Below, one piece after another: positions 20,605 through 31,696 of a stretch of 64,000 nt of DNA. The stretch's first letter is position 1, and every line of letters starts with the position of its first letter. The notes beneath the pieces are model-generated. The model was not told the DNA's origin and ran no database searches. It saw nothing but the letters and a program-made list of their open reading frames with translations. A program made the translations under genes and the position numbers. Origin of the DNA: Camellia lanceoleosa (taxonomy: Eukaryota; Streptophyta; Magnoliopsida; Ericales; Theaceae); NCBI GenBank assembly GCA_025200525.1, contig CM045762.1:85206117-85270116 (forward strand), read 5' to 3'.

Positions 20605-22704
20605 ATGGGTAAATACCGATTTCTAGTGGACTCGCCTGGAGCCGTGGCCGAATTTCAAAGAGACTACCATATTCTGGATGACGTCCACCTCTCCTTGGTT
20701 GAGCTAGACACTACACCCTGGGGAAAATCGGGCTTCGTCCCTTTTACACTTATATCGATCGTAGAAGCTGAGCTTTGATTCCCTGTGCAGCCCTTTATCC
20801 GCGAGTTCCTAAGGCAAACCAGATTGTGTCCTACCCAACTATCTACAAACACCTATAGAATGATAAATGGTATTGCCAAGCTAAATCGCCGGCTTGGCCT
20901 CAATCTTGGATTGACCGAGCTATTCCATCAATATTCGCTTGGCCAAAATGACGACGGTTGGGTGTACTACCTCAGAGTAAAAAAAGGCCGAGAAAAAATT
21001 ATCAAAACACATCGAACAAAAACTTAAACAATGATGATTTCTTCCGAGTTTCTAGCAATTTTGAAGATCAGGAAGCCCAGAGACCGGGTTACAATATAAA
21101 TTGGAATAAAGGAACTGCTGGTAAGAACATTTCAGTTCAACTTTCTTTTTTGTTTCAATAACCACTGAGCTAACCCATTACGTCCATTGTCTTTTTTGTA
21201 GATTTAAACCAGCTTAAATCACATTATGCCTATGCCAATCAAGACGCCCTTCGTGCCGCACTTCGATACCGCCACCGAGATTAGACCGAGCTACTAAATT
21301 TTGAGCTGACCTATCGGTATAGTGGAAGGAGAAAAACTAGGGTTATCGACTTCATTCTTGAACCATCACCCGAACCGGACCCCAACTTGCCCCAGATCAA
21401 CCTTATCCCCTTAACCGAAAAGTAAGAGATGACCAAAAGGAGAGCTGTTCGGGCTTTGATCACCAAACAAGCATCCAACTAAAATGCTGAGGTTCAGACT
21501 ATGCAGACTACAACTAGTCAGACCATCGAAACCGTCGTCGTGTTGCCCTCCTCCCGGGCTACCTCATCTCGGCCCAGCAAGAGGCCGCATACCTCAGCCT
21601 CTCAACCGTAGCGGCTAATAGATGAAGAGGACACCGAACCACAAGAGACCGAGCTACCCGCAAGCCAACTGAGATAAAGGAAAAGCGCCCCTAGCCGCGC
21701 TAGCTCTTCTTTAGCGTGGGCGCCGGCTATAACTTTCAAAGGCCGTGCCGTTACCATGGTTTATTCTGTCGCTGGTGAGAAAGACCACTTGGTTTATCCA
21801 AAAGTTTGTGCCTTCCTGCTAATATAGAAAGGCATGAGAACCAGACCGAGCTGAAGGCGATTCGGTCTGCCACCAAGTCGATGGTCCTGGTAAGCTTTGG
21901 ACTTCTCAGTAAATCTGCTTTTTTCCACAATCATTTTGTATGGTTTAAAACTTATTTTTGCGAACATTGTGCAGGGTATCTAGAAAAATCACACTGTGCA
22001 CCAGCGTGTGATCGAATTGCGAAGAACGGCTATGGTGGCTATCGTCGAGGTGAAAACAAAAGAGGCCAAGCTACAAGTCCTAAAGGCTTCTCTGGCCGAG
22101 CTGAGTGCTGCAAATGGAACACTCACAGAGCAGGTTAGTGCGGCTGAGGCTGATAAGCAGAAGGCCTTAGCCGAGAGAAAACATCAATATTTGTGCAAAC
22201 TCGCTATGCTTGAGAAGAAGAACGACGCCGAGATAGCGGAGCTGCAGAAGAAGATGGAGGATGTGGACTACTGCGACTTCAAAGAAAGTGAAGAAACCTA
22301 TGTCAAGTAGTGCGAAGCTGCGAACGACATATTCTTCAAGTGCGGTTGGAAGGCTGCAGCTGAAAAGCTCGGTCAGTTGCCCAATTCCGAGATGTTCCTC
22401 CATCCTCCTATACATTTTATTCTAGTCTACATGACAGACTACGCAAATGCCATCCAAAAAAAAATTCCTTGAAGTGGAAGTTGAGGAGAAAGAGGTCCCG
22501 GATCCAGCTGACATTTCACCTGCCGACGTTCCACCCGCCAACACTGACCTTGGTCACTAGTCTTCTTTGCCAGCCTGGTCGGAAGTACCCAACCAAGCCG
22601 TGCTAGACCTTAGCGAAGCAACTGAGACCAATCAAGCACGTGAAGGCAAAGTTGGAGGAGTCCGGGTCGATTTGGATGTCGAGCTGGATGACCTATTTGC
22701 CTGA
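20605..22704 (+). pseudogene. Spliced antisense extra ORF of Tat element 3
   Basis: This is the coding strand opposite to gag-pol. From the ATG at 20605 the frame reads MGKYRFLVDSPGAVAEFQ. After one TGA (20776 region, for CGA) it continues FPVQPFIREFLRQTRLCP and INGIAKLNRRLGLNLGLTEL, then GWVYYLRVKKGREKI and, after a small frame loss near 21005, NKNLNNDDFFRVSSNF. This order matches plant Gypsy extra ORFs of the Transposase_28 / plant mobile type. Two introns are predicted: 21121-21201 (81 bp, GTAAGA...TTTTGTAG, phase 1) and 21890-21974 (85 bp, GTAAGC...TTGTGCAG, phase 0); both joins keep the frame. The last exon encodes a long coiled coil (about 22000-22270) and an acidic tail ending at 22702-22704. 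Stops throughout fit C-to-T decay. Function unknown. Confidence 0.75.
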
Positions 22705-22879
22705 TTCACCAACGCTTTTATGTTTTTGCTTATTTAAAAATGTAACCGGGCTACAAGCCCCTCCTCTTGTACTTAATTTCAAATGAATGAAATCAAACTT
22801 TTCTTTTTTTACATCTCTTCATTCGGTTTACATCACTTTTCCTCTTTGTAGTGTATCAGTTTTGCTACATGCCCAGCTG

Positions 22880-23553
22880 GCCTAGTTAGCTCGGTTATGC
22901 CTTTATCATGCCCACCTTGTTCAGCTGAGGTACTTATCCTGGTTGAGAAACAACTTTGGGAAACTACAAAAACTTTTGTAACCGAGATGTGTGCCTGGAT
23001 CCTTATCTCGGCTAAAAGAAAATAGGTTTGATTAACCCTGCCAACGTACTTGAGCCTAGATCCTTATCTTGGCTTGAGGGATGAATTAAGTGTTTGGTCA
23101 AACCTGCCCACCTTCTTGAGCCGAGGTCCTTATCTCAGTTAAAGAGAAAAATCTGTTGGTCAAACCTGCCAACTTCTCTAAGCCTAGATCCTTATCTCGG
23201 CTTTAGGAAAGAGCTAAATGTTGGTCAAACCTGCCAACTTTCTTGAGCCTAGATCTTTATCTCGGCTGAAGAGGAAAAATTTGTTGGCCAAACCTTCCAA
23301 CTTCCTTGAGCCTAGATCCTTATCTCGGCTTAAGGGACGAGCTAAATGTTGGTCAAACTTGACAACTTTCTTGAGCCTAGATCCTTATCTCGGCTAAAGA
23401 GGAAAAATTTGTTGGTCAAACCTGCCAACTTCCCTCAGCCTAGATCCTTATCTCGGCTTTAGGGATGAGCTAAATATTGGTCAAACATGCCAACTTTCTA
23501 GAGCCTAGATCCTTATCTCGGCTGAAGAGGAATAATTTGTTGGCCAAACCTGC
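22880..23553 (-). repeat. ~62-bp tandem repeats, first part
   Basis: About ten copies of a 60-65 bp unit contain GAGCCTAGATCCTTATCTCG and TTGGTCAAACCTGCCAACTT. The array continues after the nested element at 26976, so the nested element inserted into it. On the coding strand of the element the unit contains CCGAGATAAGGATC, comparable to CCGAGATGATG in the repeats of Tat element 1. Confidence 0.9.
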
Positions 23554-26500
23554 TGTAGACACCCCAGTTTTGATCGCTCGTAAGACTTAGGCACTTGGTT
23601 CCGAGCACTCAATGATGAAGATTACATTGAGTCAGTGGTTTGAATTCTCAATAAAGGAATCCGAGTTCGAGCTCTAAACAATTCCAACCTGCTATACCCA
23701 CTGTATTTCTACTCCAGAATTTCAGTATTGCACCTTGTACCAACCTGTATTGAACTTGAAAGTAAGAAATAGTGGAAATACATTGAAGTTCGGCCGGACC
23801 CCAATGACATCCGGCCGGACCTCTTGACTTTTCAGGCAGATTGTACAGCAATCTAGCAGCTGCCCAATTCAGCATATATTTTGAGTAGCAGCTCAAGTCC
23901 TATAAATACGGGGCTCATTCTGCTATAATAGAGGTTGGTTGATTAAGAGAGAAATATCCAAGAGTAGAAATATCAAAGCTACAACTCATCTTTGTTCTTC
24001 CATAAGCTCTCATACCATCCATGCATGCCATACAAGAGCTTGAACTTGGAACTTGATTTGAGAATTGAAAATCATAACTCAAACTTGAGGGCGCTTTGGA
24101 ATCAAGTTTGGTTTACAACAAGAACACCTTCTCTACAAGAGGTAAAGCTTCCTCACTTTCATTTCAATCTTTGTTCATCTTTTTCTTGTGTTTTCATATT
24201 GTTTTAGGACTGTTTTAAGGGCTGAAACTTGTGATTAAAAGCTACCCAAAGATAGAGGGGTTAATCACCCTTGCTTGAACCTTATTCCTAGCTTAAATCC
24301 TTGTATTTCCCACTTGTTTTCTCTAATTTTTATCATCGTTTTAGGGCTGATTTGGGACTATTTTGGGGCTATTTTTCAACATCTAAAATATGTGATTTGA
24401 AGTTATAAAAGTAAGGGGGGTTAGCCACCCTCCCTTACACTTGTTTACTAGCTTTAATCTCTTTATGATTGTACACCTTCTATAGCTTAATTTCAGCACT
24501 ATTTTATGCTATTAAGGGGCTGTTTAATTTATTTCAATAATTTTTCTTTGCATATTATGTTTGTTTTATAATAATCAATTAATGAACTTCACATAATCAT
24601 CTTTGTAACCTCCCCCCATTCTTTGATTATTTTGATTAAAAAGTTGTGAAAAATTAAGGTTGTTATTCTAGTATAAGAAAGAAATTTTTTCCATGCTTAA
24701 TGGTTTAATCTCTTCGAAGGTTCATTACCAAAGGCATAAAACTTTTTCATGCTTAATGGTTTAATCTCTTCGGAGGTTCATTACCAAAGGCGTACATCTT
24801 TCTTATACTAAAGCCAATCTTTTATTTTTTATTTCTTTTTATCACCAGTGTGTTTACTTTTAAGGGACTAATGGACCCTTGGAAATCATCAACGAAAGCG
24901 TCATTATCACAAATTATCAAGTTTGGATTTCAAGTCATTATCACTCACTTTGGGTTTTTCTAAGTCATTATCACTCTTCTAAGTTTGACTAGTCCTTGTT
25001 GCAAATCTTGGGTTTGACTTGAAATCCTTAACTTATAAATAAGTTTGACTCTTCCTTTGTAATTCCCTCGAATAAAATAAGGTTTATTTCCTCGGGTTAA
25101 GTCGACACTTGTTTCCCTTTAATGTGTTTTGGACTTAGTGGATGTAAATATCACTGTGGATTTAATGGATTAAAGAAAAGGAAAGGTAATATAAAAGAGA
25201 CTAATAAAATTGAGTTTAAAATGAATCGACCAACATAAAGAACCAATATGATTGATTGAATTTGGTCGGATGTTATACCAAGTTTATTATGTCAAGGCTT
25301 GTCTTACATCAATTCATAATGTTTTGATGAATCTTGAAACGTTTTTACGGCTAGACGTCATGCTGAAGTCTATTGTGTCAAGGCTTGTCTTACATCAATT
25401 CATGATAATTTGATGAACCTTGAAGCGTCTCTACTTCCCTTCTTGAATTCATTTCATGATAGGAAGGAGGGGCGGTTGTTATACATTATATTTATTGATC
25501 TTTGTCCTATCTTGTCCAAAATCATCTTGCAAATCAACTTGCAACCATAGAGGGTTTGGGAACAGAGTTTGCTCATGTTTTGAGTAATTTCTATGATAGA
25601 GAAGGATAGAAGAGACAAACATGGTTAGAAATACCCTGTCTGCACTGTTTCACCTAAGGTAGAAAAAAATAGATTTCTACAAGAAAACAAGGTATTGGAT
25701 TTATTTGGGGTTCGACTGAGTCACGTTTTGGGTCAGCAAGGCTCCAATAAATTGCAAACAATACACTTTTAGTTGAAAGCAATGATAGGGTGAAACAAAA
25801 CAAATCCTAGCAAGGCAGACAGAGTGATTCTTGCGGAGCATCACACAATCATTGTATATTTGTTGTAATAAATTAAACAGCCCTTTTTAGTTATTATTCA
25901 TTCAAATTTGTAATAATTATTTATTCGGACACTTAGACATTCAAACCCTCATTCGTGAGGACAAATATGTAATAAGTTGTATGTCTTCCAACCTCCATTA
26001 TTTCTACCTTTTATTTATCAGCTTATGATGGTTAAATTAGGGACATCATGTTTAATTTAGCATACTCATGTTTGTATCCATTCGTTTTACATGCATAAAA
26101 GTTTGGCTCATCATATTATTCAAATGTCAAATTCAAACTCTTTACTTGAATATGTGCATTATCACATGCCTTGAATTGACTCGCATGTCATGCTAGTAGC
26201 CGAGCTTATTAATTGCATATCGTATGTGTTGCATTAGCCATATTACATAGTTAAGATCATGCATTTTTCTAACTAGTTTTTCTTTTGGCTTGGAGTACGA
26301 GATAAGTTTTTATGCTTTAGCATATTGCATAAGTGTGATATCATATCAAACATACTACCATAAGGGTAAATGCTTAATTGTTAAACTGCTTGAATGCCTG
26401 TGAATGAAGGCTATTTGCTTAAATTGGAATAATTTGAATAATGTTCATATGCGATCACCTTTTTTTCAAGTGGTACATATTCAAAATATTTTTCTTTCCA

Positions 26501-26975
26501 AACCAAACATGATTTGAATGTATCACTGTTTGCAAAACTAGTCTATACTTGTATGTTAAAATAGAATAAGAACATATGCTATACATAAGAATCGCATCAT
26601 GATCATGATTAGTAGAGGCCGATCTTTGATCGGTTGAGTGGGGTGCTCAATTAATGACCTTCCCCTCTCATACCTAAGTTTCCGAATCAAGACACTTTGG
26701 TGACGACAGACTAATAGCCTTTGGCACGAGTCATAGGTTTCCTAAATTTCTCAAAAATATTTAGGTGGTGACTCTGATATTTGGCAAAGCAGTCCATTTT
26801 TGGCATTTGATTCAAAACATCGATTTTTCAAAAGAAATTGCTGGATTTGAACTCTTTTTGTGTTTCCATTGTTTCACATTGCACTTGTGAAATTAGATTC
26901 AGAACCACACAAGTGGAGTCCGAACTGTATGGGTTATTCATTCTTCCGAAATGGAGCGTGAAAAGTCGAGCTACA
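23554..26975 (+). mobile_element. 3.4-kb solo LTR-like element E nested in Tat element 3
   Basis: It starts TGTAGACACCCC and ends CGAGCTACA, with the 5-bp duplication CCTGC at 23549-23553 and 26976-26980. There is no second copy of its ends inside and no coding sequence, so a solo LTR of a giant LTR element is the simplest reading. A promoter-like CCTATAAATACGGGG lies at 23900-23914. It is related to 45405-49338: their 3' ends share GGCAAAGCAGTCCAT and GGATTTGAACTC/GGATTTGGACTC, and both have GACGACAGACTAATAGCC or a close form. A 90-bp near-tandem duplication with TTTAATCTCTTCG occurs at about 24690-24800. Confidence 0.85.
23791..23821. repeat. CGGCCGGACC motif pair in LTR E
   Basis: Two copies of CGGCCGGACC have cores (CGGCCG) at 23791 and 23812, 21 bp apart, about 100 bp upstream of the TATA-like box. 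This is one of six such clusters in the window. Confidence 0.85.
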
Positions 26976-27400
26976 CCTGCCAACTTCCCTAAGCCTAGAT
27001 CCTTATCTTGGCTTAAGGGACAAGCTAAATGTTGGTCAAACCTGCCAACTTTCTTGAGCCTAGATCCTTATCTCGGCTGAAGAGCAAAAATTTGTTGGTC
27101 AAACCTACTAACTTCCCTAAGCCTAGATCCTTATCTCGGCTTTAGGAACGAGCTAAATGTTGGTCAAACCTGCCAACTTTCTTGAGCCTAGATCCTTATC
27201 TCGGTTGAAAAAAAATAAATAAATAAAATAAAAAATTGTTGGTCAAACCTACCAACTTTCTTAAGCAAGATCCTTATCTCGGCTGAAAAAAAATAAATAA
27301 ATAAAATAAAAAATTGTTGGTCAAACCTGCCAACTTTCTTGAGCCTAGATCCTTACTTCGGCTGAAGAAGAAAACTTTATTTTTGGTTAAACCTGCCAAA
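26976..27400 (-). repeat. ~62-bp tandem repeats, second part
   Basis: The array at 22880-23553 resumes here with about six more copies. Two of them carry an expanded AAATAAATAAATAAAATAAA run (about 27210-27312). Confidence 0.88.
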
Positions 27401-27555
27401 CATCTTAATTGCCCCCAATCGAAAATAAATATGAACTTGTACATATAAAGGAAATAATTTCACTAGAAAAAAACTACTTGCTTTTATTGCAAAAGAAAAA
27501 TTACAAGTGTTTTAAGAAAAGACTAAAAATAAAATAGTTTGAGATTGGCTGTGTT

Positions 27556-28900
27556 TCATGGCCTAGGAACAGCCTTGTTGTCTATATCTTCTAAGTGATA
27601 TGCCCATTTTCCCGCTAAACCAATCACTTTGTATGGTCCTTCCCAGTTAGGTCCTAACTTGCCATCTCCAGGTACTAAAGTCTTGCTCATTACTTTGCGA
27701 AGTACCCAATCTCTAATCTTCAATTGTCTTGGGTCTACTGTTTTGTTGTATTTTCTGGACAACTCTTGTTGATATGAGGCAATGTGTACCAATGCCCTTT
27801 CACTTCTTTTTTCTACGAGGTCGAGTTCTAGAGCTATGGCCTCACCATTCAAGTTTGGATCAAAATTTTTGTTTCCCATTTCCAAGAAGATTACTACCTC
27901 CATGCCATAGGCCAAAGAAAAAGGTGTTTCGCCAGTTGATCGTCGAGGTGTGGTACAGTAAGCCCATAAAACATAGGGAAGTTCTTCTGCCCACTTGCCT
28001 GTTGCTCTTTCCAACCTCTTCTTTAAACCGTCTAAGACTACTTTGTTGGAAGCTTCAACCTGGCCATTAGCTTGGGGGTACGCCGGTGTAGAGTTGTAGA
28101 ATTTTATTTTGTATTCTTCGCAAAAGCCCCTAAAGCATTTGCCATCAAACTGAGTGTCGTTGTCGAATATTAAAGCCTTAGGTATGTCGAACCGAGTTAT
28201 GATGTTCTGCCAGATGAACTTCTTGACATCTTTTTCTTTTATGGATGTGAGTGATTCTGCCTCCACCCATTTTGTGAAATAGTCCGTTGCTACGAGAAAG
28301 AACTTTTTGTTGCCGGGCGCAGTTGGGAGTGGTCCTACTATATCCAGGCCCCACATTACAAAGGGCCACGGGCTGGTCAATGATAGAAGCTCTCTAGCTA
28401 GTTGATGTATTTGGTGTGCGAACTTCTGACATTTCTCACACTTCTTGACATACTTGTTTGAATTTGGTTGTATGTAGGGCCACAAATATCCCTATGAAAT
28501 TGCTCTGCAGGCCAGCGATCTTCCCCCTTGGTGGCTTTCGCAGACGCCTTCATGTATTTTGAACAAAAATGCATTGTCCTTACTGGGATGGACATATTTC
28601 AAGTAAGGTCTTGTGAAGGATTTTTTGTACAATGCTAGTGATGGGGAGAGCCAAAATCGCTGTGATTTTGCTATAATTTTGTTGGCTTCTTTCTTTTTTT
28701 CAGGTAAGCTGCTATCTTTCAAAAATACTATGATAGGGTCCATCCAAGAAGGGCCTAGCTCGGCACAACATGCTTCGGCTGCTTCGACTTCTTCAATACT
28801 TGGTCTGGGTAGGAAGTTAATCAGCAATGGGTGTGGAATAGATGTATTTGCCATTGATGCAAAATCGGCCAGCTCATCTGCTTTACTATTTTCCTTCCGG
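27556..28900 (-). pseudogene. int: Integrase of Tat element 3
   Basis: This is the C-terminal part of pol, in one frame with RT. The zinc-binding HHCC motif appears as HEGVCESH (about 28575-28550) and CEKCQKF (about 28440-28420). The catalytic core has WGLDIVGPLP (Asp, about 28342), LIFDNDTQF (Asp, about 28162) and YPQANGQVEA (Glu, about 28054). The last two lie 35 residues apart between them, a proper D,D35E. A GPY/F-like segment, LGPNWEGPYKVI, follows and the frame ends at 27556-27558. One TAG stop (28492-28494, for CAG) lies between the zinc finger halves. No chromodomain is present, as expected for the Tat lineage. The enzyme would insert element cDNA into the genome. Confidence 0.92.
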
Positions 28901-29270
28901 CCGATTTGCTCTATCCGGACTACTTCAAACTTCATGATCTCCTTTCTGACCAAGTCTTGGTACTTAGCCATCCTATCATCTTTTGCCTCGTAGTCGCCTG
29001 AAATCTAGTTAACTACTAGGTGGGAGTCACTGTACACCATCAGCTCGGTGGCCTTCATGCGAAGCGCCGATTTTAAACCTGCTAGCAATGCCTCATACTC
29101 CGCCTCGTTGTTGGATGTTGGGATGCCAAGGTTGACTGCATGTTCAATTGTTAGGCCATCCAATGAGATGAGGACTATGCCAAGTCCTGCATCGTACCTG
29201 TTGGATGCTCCATCCACAAAGAGTTTCCACATCTCTCTGACAAATAGCTTCCAGCAAGTGGAGGGATTGA
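28495..29270 (-). pseudogene. Second (archaeal-like) RNase H of Tat element 3
   Basis: After the usual RNase H and a ~100-residue linker, the pol frame has [20 protein letters not shown] (from about 29235), [13 protein letters not shown] and YSDSHLVVN, then KENSKADELADFASMA (about 28900). These carry the D-E-D-D metal-binding residues of a plant-type RNase H. A second RNase H of this type is a marker of the Tat/Ogre clade. A TAG stop at 29005-29007 (for CAG) splits the domain. Confidence 0.88.
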
Positions 29271-31145
29271 ATGATGTCTTGGGATCAAGGGCGTTGTTGA
29301 TGCCTTCTTCCAGGTTGGTGTTTGCCGTTAGGCTTCGATCCTCATTGTCTGATTGTCTCAAGACTTTACTTTTGGGTGAGTCCTTGTTAGCAGTGTTGTG
29401 GTCTGTTCCTTCTTCTCTTTCTTCAGGCCTAAATTGCTTGCTATGCAATTGGGCGTCCTGTTTTGGGGGTTGTGCTATTCCTACAGTACTTTCCTCCATT
29501 CTTTCGGTTGCTTCGGTCAAATCGATTGAGTAAACCTGGTGACTGCCTGGTGTGAACTCGGCGACGAAGTCTGCCAAAGCTTGGGCCTTTATCGCGGTTC
29601 TTGGTTGGAACTTTATGTCGAACTGCCCTAACTCCACTGCCCACTTCAAAATTTGTCCAGAAAAATACGCCCTCTCAAACAAGGCCTTTAAGGGAAAGGC
29701 TATTAAGACAACCACAGTGTGAGCATGGAAGTAGTGCGACAGTTTTCTTGACACCATCATCAAAGCTAAGGTCAGTTTTTCCAATGGCAGGTACCTTGTT
29801 TTCGAGCCCAGCAATGTCTTGCTCACATAAAAGATAGTCAGGTGTTGAATTCCTTCAGCCCTTACCAACACTGCACTAACTGCATGCCAGGAAACTACTA
29901 AGTACAAAAAGAGCTCCTCTCCTGGTACTGGGATTACTAACAACGGAGGAGAGGTCATGTAGTCTTTCAAACTTTCCATGGCGCGGTCGCATTCATTATC
30001 CCACTCAAACTTGGCCTTCAGTGCCTGGAAGAACGGTCGACATCTGTCTGACGATCGGCTTATGAACTGGTTTAGCGCGGCTACTAGGCCAATGAGATAC
30101 TGTACCTTCTTGACTATGTTTGGCCTGACAAGATCTTAGATGGCTTTGATCTGAGAGAGGTCAACTTCTATACCCTGATTGGTCACTAGAAAGCCTAGGA
30201 ATTTACTTGACCCCACGCCGAATGCGCACTTAGATGCGTTTAGTCGCAACTTATGGGACTTCAAAATTTGAAACATCTCATCTAAGTCCCTGAGACGGTC
30301 CCCCTCATCTCTGCTTTTGACCACCATATCATCTATGTAAGCTTCTATTGTTCTGCCTAACAATGGTTCAAACATTTTGGTGATCATCCGTTGGAATGTA
30401 GCCCTTGCGTTTTTTAGGCCAAAGGGCATGACCTTGTAGCAATATAGTCCTCTAGGTGTTGTAAACGATGTGACCTCCTGATCCGATTCATACATAGCGA
30501 TCTGATGGTAACTGCGATACGCATCAAGAAAGCTAAGTCGGTTATGCCCTGCTGTTAGGTCCACTAGTTGGTCTATTCATGGTAGGGGAAAGCTATCTTT
30601 TGGGCATGATTTGTTAACTGTTTTGTAGTCCAAGCAAACATGCCATTTGCCGTTCTTTTTTGGCACCACTATAGTGTTGGAAATCCACCTGGGATAGTGT
30701 ACTTCTTTGATTGCCCTTACTTCCAGCAGGTTTCCCACTTCCTCCACCACTATCTCTGTGTGGTGGAGTGCCGATCAACGAGTTCGCTGTATAATTGGTA
30801 TGGCAGTTGGGTGGACATTGAGTCGATGGCAGATGAAATTGGGGTCAATGCCAGGAATGTCGTACGGCTTCCAGGCAAACACTTCGATGTTAGAGGTAAA
30901 AAATTCCATAGTCTCTATTCTCTCAGTGCTGGACAAAGACGAGCCGAGCAAAAAGAACTTTTCTGGGTTCTTTTCATCTATTCTTACCTCTACCAAGTCT
31001 TCTACTGCCTCCTGTTCGGCTGCTTTGGCGACGTTTGCGAACAACTCGTTGTTTTCTGGCCATTTGTACAAACCCTTTTGCAGCCTGGCTACCGTTTACT
31101 GTGACAAAGCACTATTTTGACATGATTTGGTCTCCTAAGATTTCT
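29271..31145 (-). pseudogene. pol: Reverse transcriptase and first RNase H of Tat element 3
   Basis: The frame from 31071 downward encodes the RT. EVFAWKPYDIPGIDP is the usual start, followed by [34 protein letters not shown] and the catalytic YIDDM (about 30339-30325). A Gypsy-type RNase H follows ([20 protein letters not shown], then [17 protein letters not shown]). Stops interrupt the frame at 30775-30777 (TGA), 30577-30579 (TGA) and 30136-30138 (TAA); each fits an Arg CGA or Gln CAA codon changed by C to T. Apart from the stops the frame is unbroken for 3.5 kb into integrase. It copies element RNA into DNA; this copy is dead. Confidence 0.93.
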
Positions 31146-31690
31146 TCAATCACTACGGTTTTGTTGGAGAATCGTAACACCTGATGGTAGATTGATGCCA
31201 CTGATTGCATAGCGTGCAATCATGCTCTTTCCAAGATTATGTTGTAAGTGAAAGGGACTTTCAATACCCAAAATTCTACCTATTTTGTCATCGTTCCTGC
31301 CTTGACCAGCAGAATTATCTTGCCTACCGGCCATTCTGGCATTGAGTTGAAGCCGACTAAGGGAGATGTTGCGGGTGCCAAGTCTTTGTCCTCCAATTTT
31401 AGTTGCTTGAAGGTCTCGTAGTATATTATCTCGCAAGAGCTCCCTTGGTCAATTAGGATCCACTTGATGTCGAAGTTCTTGACATCGAAAGTAACCAGTG
31501 CATCGTTGTAAGGGCATTGTAACCTTGCTAAGTCCTTGTTAGAAAAGGAGATAACGTTTGTTGCCTCCATTTTTCCCCTTTTGACGGTAGGTTGTGCACT
31601 TAGTACCTTTCTTATATGCTCATCCTTTTTTATCATCCCTCTGAGTTCACATACCCGTTTAGGTTCGACGATCCCATGTATTACATTGAT
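31146..31690 (-). pseudogene. pro: Aspartic protease of Tat element 3
   Basis: ISFSNKDLARLQCPYNDALV leads to the active-site region WILIDQGSSCEIIYY (about 31470-31430), where Asp and Gly of the D-x-G-S motif are kept. LVGFNSMPEWPVGKI and, after a frame break near 31280, VPFTYNIILERA follow. Compared with the protease of element 2, which lost the active-site glycine, this one is better kept. Confidence 0.87.
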
Positions 31691-31696
31691 TTTGCC

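Noticed and set aside
29048..29533. Plus-strand frame of 161 aa
   Set aside because: It lies opposite the RNase H region of Tat element 3 pol, which is clearly coding on the minus strand.
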